The notes below the pieces were generated by a model that did no database searches, was not told where the DNA came from, and saw only the letters and a list, made by a program, of their open reading frames with translations. The position numbers and the translations under genes were made by a program. This document shows, piece after piece, positions 25,417-33,404 of a stretch of DNA of 64,000 nucleotides. The stretch is from SAR202-VII-2 sp965263165 (lineage in GTDB: Bacteria > Chloroflexota > Dehalococcoidia > Lucifugimonadales > SAR202-VII-2), in NCBI GenBank assembly GCA_965263165.1, contig OZ253584.1, positions 620,001-684,000 on the forward strand, in the 5' to 3' direction. The stretch's first letter is position 1. Every line of letters starts with the position of its first letter.

Positions 25417-26457
25417 TCACGAAAGGGGCAGAGGAGGCTGCCACCATCTCCCGGTGTCGTTTACGTGGATGGAGTCCACCCACTTTACCCACTCAAACCC
25501 GCGTTTGCCGGGCGCCGCCAACCGCACCGGGAAGCCATGTCCATGGGAGATTGGTTCACCGCCGACATGGGTGGCCAACAGGTATTCGTCGGCCTCTTTC
25601 AGTGAGAACCTTCGCTGGTAACCTGTCGTGGAGCACACGGTGACGCTGCCGGCGCCGGACTCCACTCCGGCGGCTTGCAAGACCTCCCTCAAGGGCATTC
25701 CCTCCCATTCCTGAGTGGAATGCCAACCCCCGGTGCAGTCCAGGGTGGCGGTAACTTTTTCACGGCTGCGCGTCAGGTCTGCCAAGGTAAAGTGCAGTTC
25801 CCGGCTGACCAGTCCCGAAACATTCAGACGCCAATTCTCCTCGCTGACTGGCGCCGGATCGTCGTTCAACCAGGATGTGGTTGGAAAGGAGTTGCCGTCA
25901 AAGCTTCTCCGTTCGTATGAGCCGGTAAAGCGCCTGTCCTTCCCCGGAAGCTCAAAAGCGCCGGCTGTAAGCTCGCTTACGCGCCATAGAGCGAGACCGG
26001 CCAAACCGAGCCCGGCGAGTCTCAAAAAGGACCTTCGTTCGACCCAGAAACGGGTGCGCAGGGTCCAGGAGTGCGTAAGGGTATGCCATGCCACGATGGG
26101 AGCAAGGAATAGCGACAGGTAGATGTGCCAACTGACCCCGCTGAATCCGAGGCGCGCGAAATAACCGGCGTAGCTCCAAGCTATCCCCAGCGCAAGAGCG
26201 GCCAGAAGCAGCAGGAGCATCGCGATGGAGGCAAGATACAGCGCAGGTTTTCGCTTCCAACGGCGCCTGTTGGTCAGCGGTATGAGGATATTACGGCCCT
26301 TCCAAAGGAGCAGCGCAACCAGAGCAAACCCTGCGATTCGGTGTACGTCGAGGGCGATTGCCCAACTAGGAGAGCCCCCTATGAGGCCGAAAAAGCCGCT
26401 CAACAGCGAAACGCCGCCTAAGATAAGGATGAAAACGTTGGCCCAAGGGTGCGCCAC
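25417..26457 (-). CDS. Cytochrome b-like membrane domain fused to molybdopterin oxidoreductase (MsrPQ/SorA-like)
   Basis: 346 residues. Residues 1-130 hold about four hydrophobic helices with His residues placed as in b-type cytochromes (DVHRIAGFALVALLL; VSWHIYLSLFLAPIVAWHTL). A further hydrophobic stretch with an RR-like lead (ERRSFLRLAGLGLAGLALW) precedes a sulfite-oxidase-type molybdopterin domain from about 185. The candidate Mo ligand is the Cys of ATLDCTGGWHSTQEWEG. In MsrPQ the membrane haem protein and the Mo protein are separate; here they are joined. It could be a periplasmic sulfoxide or sulfite enzyme; the substrate is unproven. Confidence 0.8.
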   Translation of the reverse strand: MAHPWANVFILILGGVSLLSGFFGLIGGSPSWAIALDVHRIAGFALVALLLWKGRNILIPLTNRRRWKRKPALYLASIAMLLLLLAALALGIAWSYAGYFARLGFSGVSWHIYLSLFLAPIVAWHTLTHSWTLRTRFWVERRSFLRLAGLGLAGLALWRVSELTAGAFELPGKDRRFTGSYERRSFDGNSFPTTSWLNDDPAPVSEENWRLNVSGLVSRELHFTLADLTRSREKVTATLDCTGGWHSTQEWEGMPLREVLQAAGVESGAGSVTVCSTTGYQRRFSLKEADEYLLATHVGGEPISHGHGFPVRLAAPGKRGFEWVKWVDSIHVNDTGRWWQPPLPLS

Positions 26458-26527
26458 TTCGCTGTCCTAGAGGAACCGGCCTTGTTGCTCGCGTCTTCAA
26501 TTGGCGTTGGGTTAGGGTAAGCAGTCC

Positions 26528-27631
26528 CTAGTCCTTCAGGCGGTAGAAGACCTCCGAGTTCGTGTGCCGGATCCCCGCCTTCGCCAGGTCGTCAATACCC
26601 TCCTGCTCCAGCACTTCTTCCAACTCGTGCTTGCACATCTCGTTGTTCACTTCGTGCGGAAAGTCCGACGAGAAGAACAGGAACTTCGGCCCCGCCTCCC
26701 GCACCGCCGCCGGTATGAAAGGCTCGTTTCCCTCACACCCCACGTAGATCCGGTCCTCCTCGATGTGCCGCTTGATGTAGTCGCTCACCCGCTCACCCGC
26801 CCTCAACTGGATCAGTTCCTCACGCGGGTCCTGGTGAATGTGCGTCTCATACGACCTGTCAAACCGCTCCAGACACAGCATGAACCATGAGATGCCTCCC
26901 TCCAGAAACCCCCACTTGACGTTGGGGTACTTCTCCAGCAGCCCGTTGAACACCACCCCCGCAAACCCGATCATCTGCCCGAAGGGGTGCCCCAGGGCGT
27001 GCACCGGAGCATAGACGTTCATGTGGTCGAAGCCGAAGTTCTCGTGGGAGCCGCCGTGCACGGCCATGGCGCACTTCAGGCGGTCGGCCTCTTCGTAGAC
27101 CGGCCAGTAGTCCTTGGCCCCGATGTGGTCCTTGAACCCGTTGGAGGGCAGCATGGCGCCCACCATGCCCAGCTCCTCGACGCACCTGCGGAGCTCCTTG
27201 ATGGCCTCTCCCGGCTCCTGCATGGGAATGAGCCCCACGGCTTTGAAGCGGGAGTCCCGCTTCAGGTAGGTGTCGTACAGCCAGTTGTTGTACGACTGGG
27301 CTAGGGCAACGGCCCAGTCCCGGTTGACCACCTTGCCGTAGGCAAGCCCATGGCTGGGATAGAGCACGGCGGAGTCGATGCCGACGTCGTCGGCGAAGTC
27401 AATCCACCCATCGACGCCGACGGGGGCAAACGACCCCTCCGGCACCTCGACGGGATTCGCCGAGTGGAAATGGTCTATGGGCGGATAGAGCTGGTTCAGC
27501 AACGTGGCGCTGCCCGAGAAGAGCCGTTGCTTGAACTTCTCCGGCATGTACTGGGCAATGGCTTCTATGTCTTCATTCAGGTGGCCGTCACCGTCGACGA
27601 TTGTTTCCAAGTCTATTTCTTTGAGCACCAT
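26528..27631 (-). CDS. Amidohydrolase-2 family metal-dependent hydrolase
   Basis: 367 residues of the TIM-barrel amidohydrolase/decarboxylase family (ACMSD-like). The N-terminal metal motif is altered to DGDGHLNED. Later segments are AVHGGSHENFG, KWGFLEGGISWF and the C-terminal FSSDFPHEVNN with the conserved Asp. Relatives decarboxylate or hydrolyse ring-derived acids. It stands alone on the minus strand beside a repeat island. Confidence 0.85.
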   Translation of the reverse strand: MVLKEIDLETIVDGDGHLNEDIEAIAQYMPEKFKQRLFSGSATLLNQLYPPIDHFHSANPVEVPEGSFAPVGVDGWIDFADDVGIDSAVLYPSHGLAYGKVVNRDWAVALAQSYNNWLYDTYLKRDSRFKAVGLIPMQEPGEAIKELRRCVEELGMVGAMLPSNGFKDHIGAKDYWPVYEEADRLKCAMAVHGGSHENFGFDHMNVYAPVHALGHPFGQMIGFAGVVFNGLLEKYPNVKWGFLEGGISWFMLCLERFDRSYETHIHQDPREELIQLRAGERVSDYIKRHIEEDRIYVGCEGNEPFIPAAVREAGPKFLFFSSDFPHEVNNEMCKHELEEVLEQEGIDDLAKAGIRHTNSEVFYRLKD

Positions 27632-27810
27632 CTTCCTTACCTCCCATGCTGGTTCTCCGTAGGGCGCGTCAATACTACCACGTCAGGCCGGCGCGGCGCA
27701 GCAACATCGGCAGACTAGGGGAAGGGTCGGAGGATTTCGTTTTGGCTTGTGCCCTCCTTCAGCGGATGGTCCGGCTTGGCCTGCGCCGATATCCCGCTCG
27801 CTCCGCCCTC

Positions 27811-27882
27811 CGACATTTTCCAGACCAGGGGGACTCCCCCTTTACCCCCCGGCGGGGGCTGCGCCCCCTGCACCCCGCTGGG
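27811..27882 (-). repeat. GC-rich double-hairpin repeat, copy 4 (inverted)
   Basis: An inverted copy of the double-hairpin module, with CAGGGGGACTCCCCCTTT and GGCGGGGGCTGCGCCCCCTG. It lies just before the promoter of element D. Confidence 0.6.
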
Positions 27883-27910
27883 CGGGACGGAGCGGGCCCG
27901 CCTTTCCCTC

Positions 27911-27939
27911 TTGCATAATACGAACTTTTGTGCTGTATT
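27911..27939 (+). promoter_or_regulatory. Promoter-like boxes of element D
   Basis: TTGCAT, 17-bp spacer, TGTATT; the spacer still matches elements A-C (CGAAC...TGTGC), and ATGAAG follows at 27946. The -10 box is weaker than in the other copies. Confidence 0.5.
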
Positions 27940-27945
27940 ATCGCC

Positions 27946-28120
27946 ATGAAGCGAACCGGCTGCCCGCTTTCATTTTTGGGGGCCGATGGGGCTCGGCGGC
28001 GGCGCGCTTGGGGGGACCGGCTGGGAATCATTGCGAAGCGCGATATCGCGGGGTCATCGCGGGGTCATCGCGCCGACACGAGCGCGAAATAGCCGGGACA
28101 TAGGCGTGACAGCCGGGGTG
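27946..28120 (+). repeat. Divergent element D with a different 11-bp array
   Basis: The first 30 bases match elements A-C, then the sequence diverges. A different array follows, with units near TCATCGCGGGG. Unit cores fall at 28046, 28057, 28068, 28079, 28090 and 28101, a strict 11-bp period that decays toward the 3' side. No shared 3' tail is present before the IS110 left end. Confidence 0.5.
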
Positions 28121-28220
28121 TGATGGACCATCTCTTGGGATCCCGCCTCTTTTGCCGATTGCGCCCCCGCTGGCTGCCGCCCGCGCGGCGGCTGGAGGAA
28201 CAGGGGAACCCCCATCCTTG

Positions 28221-28384
28221 TATCTTTGGGTATCTTTGGCAGAGACGGCGGGGCAGACCGTTTCATCCTGGGTTGAACAAGACCGTAGGTTAGCGTGGTC
28301 GCCCCGCCGTCTCCCATCATAGAGCCCGAACAGTTGCCTGGGCCACCGAGCCCGTATCAGCAAGGACGGGCCAAAGGAGGACTG
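28221..28384 (+). ncRNA. Candidate IS110 bridge RNA, copy 1
   Basis: The leader between the left end and the transposase forms a perfect 13-bp stem (28242-28254 with 28301-28313). Its loop contains CATCCT (28264-28269), matching the left flank at 28213-28218, and AGGTTAG (28287-28293), complementary to the right flank CTAACCT (29347-29353). Downstream, ACAGTTGC (28330-28337) matches the element's own right end (29340-29347), and CAAGG (28361-28365) is complementary to CCTTG at the left end. This is the layout of target and donor loops in known IS110 bridge RNAs. Expression is inferred. Confidence 0.75.
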
Positions 28385-29331
28385 ATGGCGAGTGAGGCTC
28401 CGGTGTTCGTAGGCATTGATGTGTCGAAGGCATGGGTGGATGTGGCGCGGTGCGCCCGACGGGGGAGGCGTGGCGGGTGGACCAGGACCAGGAGGGGGGA
28501 GAGGCGCTGGTGCTCCGGCTCCAAGCCATGAGCCCCCAGTGCATCGTCATGGAAGCCACCGGGGGCTATGAGGCGCCCATCGTTGCCGCACTCGGGGCGG
28601 CCGGCCTCCCTGTCGCCGTCGTCAACCCCCGCCAGGTCCGTGACTTCGCCCGCTCCCAAGGGAAGCTCGCCAAGACTGACCGCCTGGACGCCGCGGTTAT
28701 CGCCCACTTCGGGCAGGCCAGCGGGGTCACCGGGCAGGCTCTGCGCTCCCCGGAAGCCCGTGCACTCGAGGGACTCGTCGCCCGGCGGCGGCAAATCATC
28801 CAGATGCGGACCGCGGAGCAGCAGCGGCGCCAACGCGCCTTGCCCGTGGTCCGAGAGGGGATCGAGGAAGTGATCGCCCTCCTCAACCGCCAGGTGAAGG
28901 AGATCGACGATGAGCTCGGGCGACGCCTGCGGGAGAGTCCGCTGTGGCGCGAGCGGGAGGACCTGCTGCGCAGTGTGCCTGGGATCGGGCCTGCGACCGT
29001 GTTCAGCCTGCTGGCCGAACTGCCGGAACTGGGGTCGCTCGACCGCCGAGAGGCCGCTGCGGTGGTGGGGGTCGCGCCGCTCAACCGGGACAGTGGCAAG
29101 CACCGGGGCTCGCGCCGATGCTGGGGCGGGCGGGGGCACGTGCGCGCCGCCCTGTACATGGCCGCCCTGGTGGGCGTGCGCTACAACCCCACGCTGAAGG
29201 AGTTCTACGAGCGGCTTCTGCGGGCGGGCAAGCCGAAGAAGGTGGCGCTCACGGCCTGCATGCGCAAGCTGCTGACCATCCTCAACGCCATGCTCAAACA
29301 TCACACCGCCTGGAACCCGCAAACCGCTTGA
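28385..29331 (+). pseudogene. IS110-family transposase, frameshifted
   Basis: The start MASEAPVFVGIDVSKAWVDV with SD AAAGGAGGA is intact, but CG is duplicated at about 28446-28449 relative to the copy at 61321-62265. This shifts frame after about 20 codons. The remaining DEDD and serine-containing C-terminal domain is then open from 28432. The first catalytic Asp (GIDVSK) is thus separated from the rest, so this copy should be inactive unless recoded. Confidence 0.85.
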
Positions 29332-29365
29332 CTTTCAAGACAGTTGCTAACCTTCCCCCGAGTAC

Positions 29366-30582
29366 GAGACCTTTGCGTAATCCCCATTGATGCGCCGTTT
29401 GGTTGGAATGAGGGTTCTGGCGGGGATTGGGGGGCCTGATGGCGGCCTGCGGCCTGGCTCTCCTCCCCGGTCTCCCTGACTTCTCAGGGCTTCCCGGGCG
29501 CTTCCACCCCCTGCGGGCACACGCCGCCCCCGGCGGTCAGGCGGCATCCAGCAGGAGACGGTCAGCCCGCCGCAGGTTGTATGCCGCACACTTGAAGAAC
29601 AGCTCCGTGGCGTTCCGCGCTAGCCCCATGTACCGCACCCGCCGGTAGCCGTAGGTCCGCTTCAGCGTCCCAAACACCTTCTCCACCGCCGACCGCTGCT
29701 GTGCTATCAGTGCGTTCCGCCGCTGCTCCCACGGCGGCAGCACCGGATGATGCTTGTCCGCCCGCCGCATGATCCGGTCCTTGATGCCCAGGGACTTGAG
29801 CCAGGCACTCCGCTGCTTCGACCCGTAGGCCTTGTCCGCATACACCGCCGCCTCATCTCCCCTCACCAACGCCTCCGCCACTTCCGTATCGTTCACGTTG
29901 GCCGGCGTCAGCACCGCCTCCCGGATCAGCCCTGACCCTGCATCCACCCCCACGTGCGCCTTGTAGCCGAACTGCGACACCCCCCGCTGGCGCGTGAACC
30001 GCGCATCGGGGTCGGTCTCGCTCGGCGCTCCCGGCCGCCTCCCTCGCAGCGAAGGACGCTTCGCCTGCGCCTCCACGATGGTCGCATCGAGGAGCGTCCC
30101 CTTCTTCACGAAGAGGTTGCGCTGCGCCAATTGCCGGTCCATCTCCTTGAACAGTCGCAGGGCCAAACCCCGCTCCGTCACTTCCCTGCGGAAGCGGCTG
30201 ATCGTCGAGTGGTCGGGGACGGCGTCCTCCAGGCCAAGCCCCACGAACCGCTTGAACGAGACCCGGTCCCACAGCGCTTCCTCGATCGCTTCGTCGGAAG
30301 CGTCATACCACTGCTGGAGCACCATGACCTTGACCATCACCACCGGCGGATAGCTCGGACGGCCTGACGGGGCGGCATAGATGCCCTTGACCACGTTGGC
30401 CAACTTCTTCCAGTCCAGCATCGCCTCGAGCCGCTCCAACTTCCCGTTCCGTCCGACTCGGTCCGGGAGAAGCACCTCAATGAACGACTGTCCACGTATC
30501 GTCCGGTGCATGGCTTCCCCTCCTTGGCGTTGGCTCTCCGTGCTGATTGTGCCTGACCAGAAAGAGGTTATGCAAAGGTCTC
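29366..30582 (-). mobile_element. IS5-like element A
   Basis: Terminal inverted repeats GAGACCTTTGCGTAA (29366-29380) and TTATGCAAAGGTCTC (30568-30582) bound one transposase gene. Flanks repeat CGAGTACG or GAGTACG, giving a 7-8 bp target duplication depending on the exact end. It sits 17 bp from the IS110 right junction, inside the same hairpin repeat. Confidence 0.8.
29537..30511 (-). CDS. IS5-family transposase
   Basis: 324 residues from MHRTIRGQSFIEVLLPDR; the frame is open further upstream but leaves the element. A DUF772-type N-terminus (SYPPVVMVKVMVLQQWYDAS) precedes the DDE domain: DATIVEAQ, VYADKAYGS, and the terminal AVEKVFGTLKRTYGYRRVRY. All three acidic residues are present, so it could be active. 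It has the same length as the transposase at 44654-45628 and is clearly related. Confidence 0.92.
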   Translation of the reverse strand: MHRTIRGQSFIEVLLPDRVGRNGKLERLEAMLDWKKLANVVKGIYAAPSGRPSYPPVVMVKVMVLQQWYDASDEAIEEALWDRVSFKRFVGLGLEDAVPDHSTISRFRREVTERGLALRLFKEMDRQLAQRNLFVKKGTLLDATIVEAQAKRPSLRGRRPGAPSETDPDARFTRQRGVSQFGYKAHVGVDAGSGLIREAVLTPANVNDTEVAEALVRGDEAAVYADKAYGSKQRSAWLKSLGIKDRIMRRADKHHPVLPPWEQRRNALIAQQRSAVEKVFGTLKRTYGYRRVRYMGLARNATELFFKCAAYNLRRADRLLLDAA

Positions 30583-30640
30583 GAGTACGAGGGAAGGGAC
30601 AGAGGCTGCCGCCGAGATCGCGAGCAGGTTGCACTCTTGC

Positions 30641-30674
30641 GATTGCAACGCATGCAATGCAATCGTGGTATAAT
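30641..30674 (+). promoter_or_regulatory. Operator/promoter of fitAB-like toxin-antitoxin genes
   Basis: A perfect 7-bp inverted repeat (GATTGCA at 30641, TGCAATC at 30658) is followed by the -10 box TATAAT at 30669-30674. This suits autoregulation by the antitoxin just downstream. Confidence 0.6.
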
Positions 30675-30703
30675 TTCGCGACAATGTGTGCGGAGGCTCA
30701 ATT

Positions 30704-30949
30704 ATGGCCAGCATCACGGTGCGCAACCTCGATGACGGACTGAAGCGGCGGCTGCGCATCCGGGCGGCGGAGAACGGCCGCTCGATGGAGGAGGAAGCCC
30801 GGGGGATTCTGAGAATGGCGCTCGACGAAGAGGCTGCCCCAGCCAAGAACCTCGGAACGGCTCTCCACGAACTGTTCAAGCCCTTCGGCGGGGTGGAGCT
30901 GGAGATTCCGCCAAGGGACCCGATGCGCGAAGTCCCACGGTTTCATTGA
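30704..30949 (+). CDS. Ribbon-helix-helix antitoxin (FitA/VapB-like)
   Basis: 81 residues from ATG at 30704; SD-like GGAGG lies at 30691. The N-terminus MASITVRNLDDGLKRRLRIR is typical of FitA-like RHH domains, with EEEARGILRMAL in the second helix. The C-terminal tail EIPPRDPMREVPRF would wrap the toxin. The toxin starts 10 bp downstream. Confidence 0.88.
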   Translation: MASITVRNLDDGLKRRLRIRAAENGRSMEEEARGILRMALDEEAAPAKNLGTALHELFKPFGGVELEIPPRDPMREVPRFH

Positions 30950-30959
30950 GCTCCCGGCA

Positions 30960-31382
30960 ATGTTCATTCTGGACACCAGCGTCGTCTCAGAGCTCATGCG
31001 GGACAGTCCGCACTCGGAGGTCCGCGCATGGCTGGACGCCCAGCCCACAAGCACCCTGTTCGTTGCCGCTATCACCGAGGCGGAGATCCTAACGGGCATA
31101 GCGACCCTGCCCGGCGGGGAGCGCCGGCGCGGACTGGCCGCGGCGGCCGAACGCGCCTTTGGCGTGCTGTTTGCTGAACGCATCCTGCCTTTCGACAGCG
31201 CCGCAGCCCAAGCGTACGCTGTCATAGCGTCCGGTCGCCGCGCCGCCGGCCATCCCATCAGCCACGCCGACTGCCAGGTTGCGGCGATAGCCCGCTCCCT
31301 GGGGGCGTCGGTCGCAACGAGAAACGCAAGCGACTTCGAGGGGTGCGGGATCGACGTGATCAATCCATCGGAAGAGGGATGA
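30960..31382 (+). CDS. PIN-domain toxin (FitB/VapC-like)
   Basis: 140 residues. The acidic residues of the PIN nuclease are visible: D5 in FILDTSVVSE, E in ITEAEILTGI, D in ISHADCQVAAIA and D near SDFEGCGIDVINP. It is probably a site-specific RNase controlled by the upstream antitoxin. Its last 77 bases begin a 184-bp sequence repeated at 33405. Confidence 0.9.
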   Translation: MFILDTSVVSELMRDSPHSEVRAWLDAQPTSTLFVAAITEAEILTGIATLPGGERRRGLAAAAERAFGVLFAERILPFDSAAAQAYAVIASGRRAAGHPISHADCQVAAIARSLGASVATRNASDFEGCGIDVINPSEEG

Positions 31383-31489
31383 ACGCTGGCATCAATGACG
31401 AACGGTCGACCCTGGATGCCCGCAGCTTTGGCGAAGTGATTGAGTAGTAGCTTGACAACCGCCTCCGCTAAAGACCGCAGCCACGAAAG
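31306..31489 (+). repeat. Direct repeat bounding TIR cassette, left copy
   Basis: About 92% identical to 33405-33589 by eye. It covers the toxin-gene 3' end and the following 107 bp. The two copies enclose the TIR and HExxH genes. Confidence 0.75.
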
Positions 31490-31589
31490 CATCATCAACG
31501 ACGCGTTGGCCGCCGTGGCCAGCCTGCGAACGCTGCTGGCCAGCGACCAGTCCATTCACGGGTCCAAGAAGCCGGAACTGCCAACCTGA
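31452..31589 (+). CDS. Possible small protein
   Basis: A TTG-started frame of 45 codons containing ESIINDALAAVASLRTLLAS, which looks helical. No strong SD is seen. The right-hand direct repeat has a one-base insertion that breaks the same frame. It may be only the remnant end of a longer gene. Confidence 0.25.
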   Translation: MTTASAKDRSHESIINDALAAVASLRTLLASDQSIHGSKKPELPT

Positions 31590-31683
31590 GATCCCGTGAT
31601 GGCGGGGGCGTGACGTAGTTGAAGGGTAGAAAATCCAATCCGAGCGATACACGCATACGGAAAATCAGATCGAGGTACAACCC

Positions 31684-32541
31684 GTGAGCATGTATCAGGT
31701 AGCGCTATCCTTTGCTGGCGAACAACGTGGGTACGTCGAAGACGTAGCACGAGCGCTTCGATTTCGTGGGATCGCTGTGTTCTACGATCGATTTGAGAAA
31801 GTTGCGCTGTGGGGAGAGCACCTCCCAGAGGAGTTGCAAGCGGTATACGAACACAAGTCTGGCTTGGTGGTCATTTTTATATCGAAGGCATATGTCGAAA
31901 AGTCTTGGCCCGAGCATGAGCGGCGAGCCGCCTTGAGCCGAGCGATTCAGGAATCAAGAGAACACATCTTACCAGTCCGCTTTGATGACACGCCGGTTCC
32001 TGGTTTGCCGGGCGGTGTCGACTATGTCCAAGCCAAAGACCACTCACCTGCCGAGCTCGCCGCGATAATTGCCCGAAAGCTGGGTGTCCAGCCTTTCGAG
32101 GGCAAGGCTTCCGAGGTGCCAGCCCCTCGAATGACCTCTCTTGTCGGCGAGGTTGTATTCGACTACAGCCACCATAACGGTCGCTTCCTCATCGGTTGCG
32201 ACACGCTGGAATTCGAAACGCGGTGGAGTTCGGCAAGCGATAGCAGCATCCATGTATATAACGATCGTCCCTCGATCAACGGCATCGCGCTCGGCTCTCC
32301 TGAATGGACAGCCATCCCCCAGGTAGTCAATGCCGGGCTGTTAGACTACACATCCCGCGCTCGAACTCCCCATGTCGGACAGATCGTGTTGTTCCGCAAT
32401 ATCCACGGCTTCTATGCCGCCGTGCATTTGTTGGAGATCAAGAACGATCGCCGGGGTGACGACAGCGATGAGCTGCGGTTCCGATACGTCATCCAGCCCG
32501 ATGGCTCGGACAACTTCACTACGTTGAGCACCGTCGAGTGA
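31684..32541 (+). CDS. TIR-domain protein, candidate defence effector
   Basis: 285 residues from GTG, or 283 from the ATG at 31690. A TIR domain covers about 3-140: MYQVALSFAGEQRGYVEDVA, FYDRFEKVALWG, LVVIFISKAYVEKSWPEHE with the expected catalytic Glu of the W-x3-E motif, and ILPVRFDDTPVPGL. NAD-consuming TIR proteins commonly act in antiphage defence. The C-terminal half (FDYSHHNGRFLIGCDTLEF onward) is not recognised and may be a sensor. Codon use is more AT-rich than its neighbours. It is followed after 22 bp by an HExxH protein. Confidence 0.82.
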   Translation: MSMYQVALSFAGEQRGYVEDVARALRFRGIAVFYDRFEKVALWGEHLPEELQAVYEHKSGLVVIFISKAYVEKSWPEHERRAALSRAIQESREHILPVRFDDTPVPGLPGGVDYVQAKDHSPAELAAIIARKLGVQPFEGKASEVPAPRMTSLVGEVVFDYSHHNGRFLIGCDTLEFETRWSSASDSSIHVYNDRPSINGIALGSPEWTAIPQVVNAGLLDYTSRARTPHVGQIVLFRNIHGFYAAVHLLEIKNDRRGDDSDELRFRYVIQPDGSDNFTTLSTVE

Positions 32542-32563
32542 AACAGATGTATCGTGACATACG

Positions 32564-33232
32564 TTGCCCGAGTACAGAACTACCGCCTCGCTTTCATCGC
32601 ACAATGCGCTCATTCTCTGGCTTCTGAGAGCCATGCGAATACCTCAAACGACACCTCGAGACGATCCAAGCGCGCTATGGGCGTTGCAGATGGAGTTACT
32701 GTCAATGGCCGAGTCTGTCCTTGGACCACGGGATGCATCGAAGAAGATATGGCAGCCGCAGTTCGCTAATGACGGTCCACGTATACGTAATACACCCAAC
32801 CTGGATGGCGCCTTCGCCGAGTTGAGCCGCGCTGGCGAGTGCTATTGGCCTACGATCGTCTACGAAATGGCTCACGAGACCGTCCACTTACTCAACCCTA
32901 TCCCCGGTGATACCAATAATCTCGAAGAGGGAGTCGCCGTCGAGTTTTCGCTAAAGGCTCAACAGTCGTACGATATTGTTATCCAAAAACCATCAATGGA
33001 GTCCTATCTCCATGTTCTACAGCTTGTCAGTATGCTTCCGGAAGGCTCGCTGGAAGCTGCGAAACGAGTGCGTGACCGTGTTGGCGCCCTCAGTGACGTC
33101 ACAGCGCAACAGCTAGGAGAACTGTTTCCGAATGTCGCCGGAGTTATATTGAACAAGTTGACCGAGAGATTCATCAGAAACGCAGGTCGAGAAGGGTTGA
33201 CCTGCCGCATGGGCACAATTCCCATCGTCTGA
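32564..33232 (+). CDS. HExxH zinc-metallopeptidase-like protein
   Basis: 222 residues from TTG; a shorter start at the ATG at 32630 is equally possible. The motif AHETVHLL (H104, E105, H108) followed by LEEGVAVEFS is the zinc-ligand pattern of gluzincin-like peptidases. No known family could be named. It is probably co-expressed with the TIR gene, and both lie between the direct repeats. Its target, or a regulatory role by cleavage, is unknown. Confidence 0.6.
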   Translation: MPEYRTTASLSSHNALILWLLRAMRIPQTTPRDDPSALWALQMELLSMAESVLGPRDASKKIWQPQFANDGPRIRNTPNLDGAFAELSRAGECYWPTIVYEMAHETVHLLNPIPGDTNNLEEGVAVEFSLKAQQSYDIVIQKPSMESYLHVLQLVSMLPEGSLEAAKRVRDRVGALSDVTAQQLGELFPNVAGVILNKLTERFIRNAGREGLTCRMGTIPIV

Positions 33233-33404
33233 ACGGAAGCCAAGGGCAACTCGGCAGATATAGCGCACGAGTCATGACCCACACGAACGTTCTAGGGCAA
33301 GGTACACCGCGGTCTCATGCGGTAGCAGTCCAGGCAATATGGAGTCGCCCCGGCGTCAACCGCCTCCGCCACCATAAGCCCCCTCCCGTCCCCGCCCCTA
33401 TACT
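33233..33404. other. Intergenic, nothing recognised
   Basis: The sequence between the HExxH gene and the right-hand direct repeat shows no gene, hairpin or promoter that can be supported. Confidence 0.4.

Larger units (their letters stand above)
28217..29348 (+). mobile_element. IS110-family element, copy 1
   Basis: 1132 bp by comparison with the copy at 61304-62433, which is 1130 bp. The two differ by a 2-base insertion and one synonymous change noticed in the transposase. As usual for IS110 there are no terminal inverted repeats. Both copies are joined to CCCCCATCCT on the left and CTAACCTTCCCCCG on the right, consistent with a shared target and a CT core. Confidence 0.8.
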
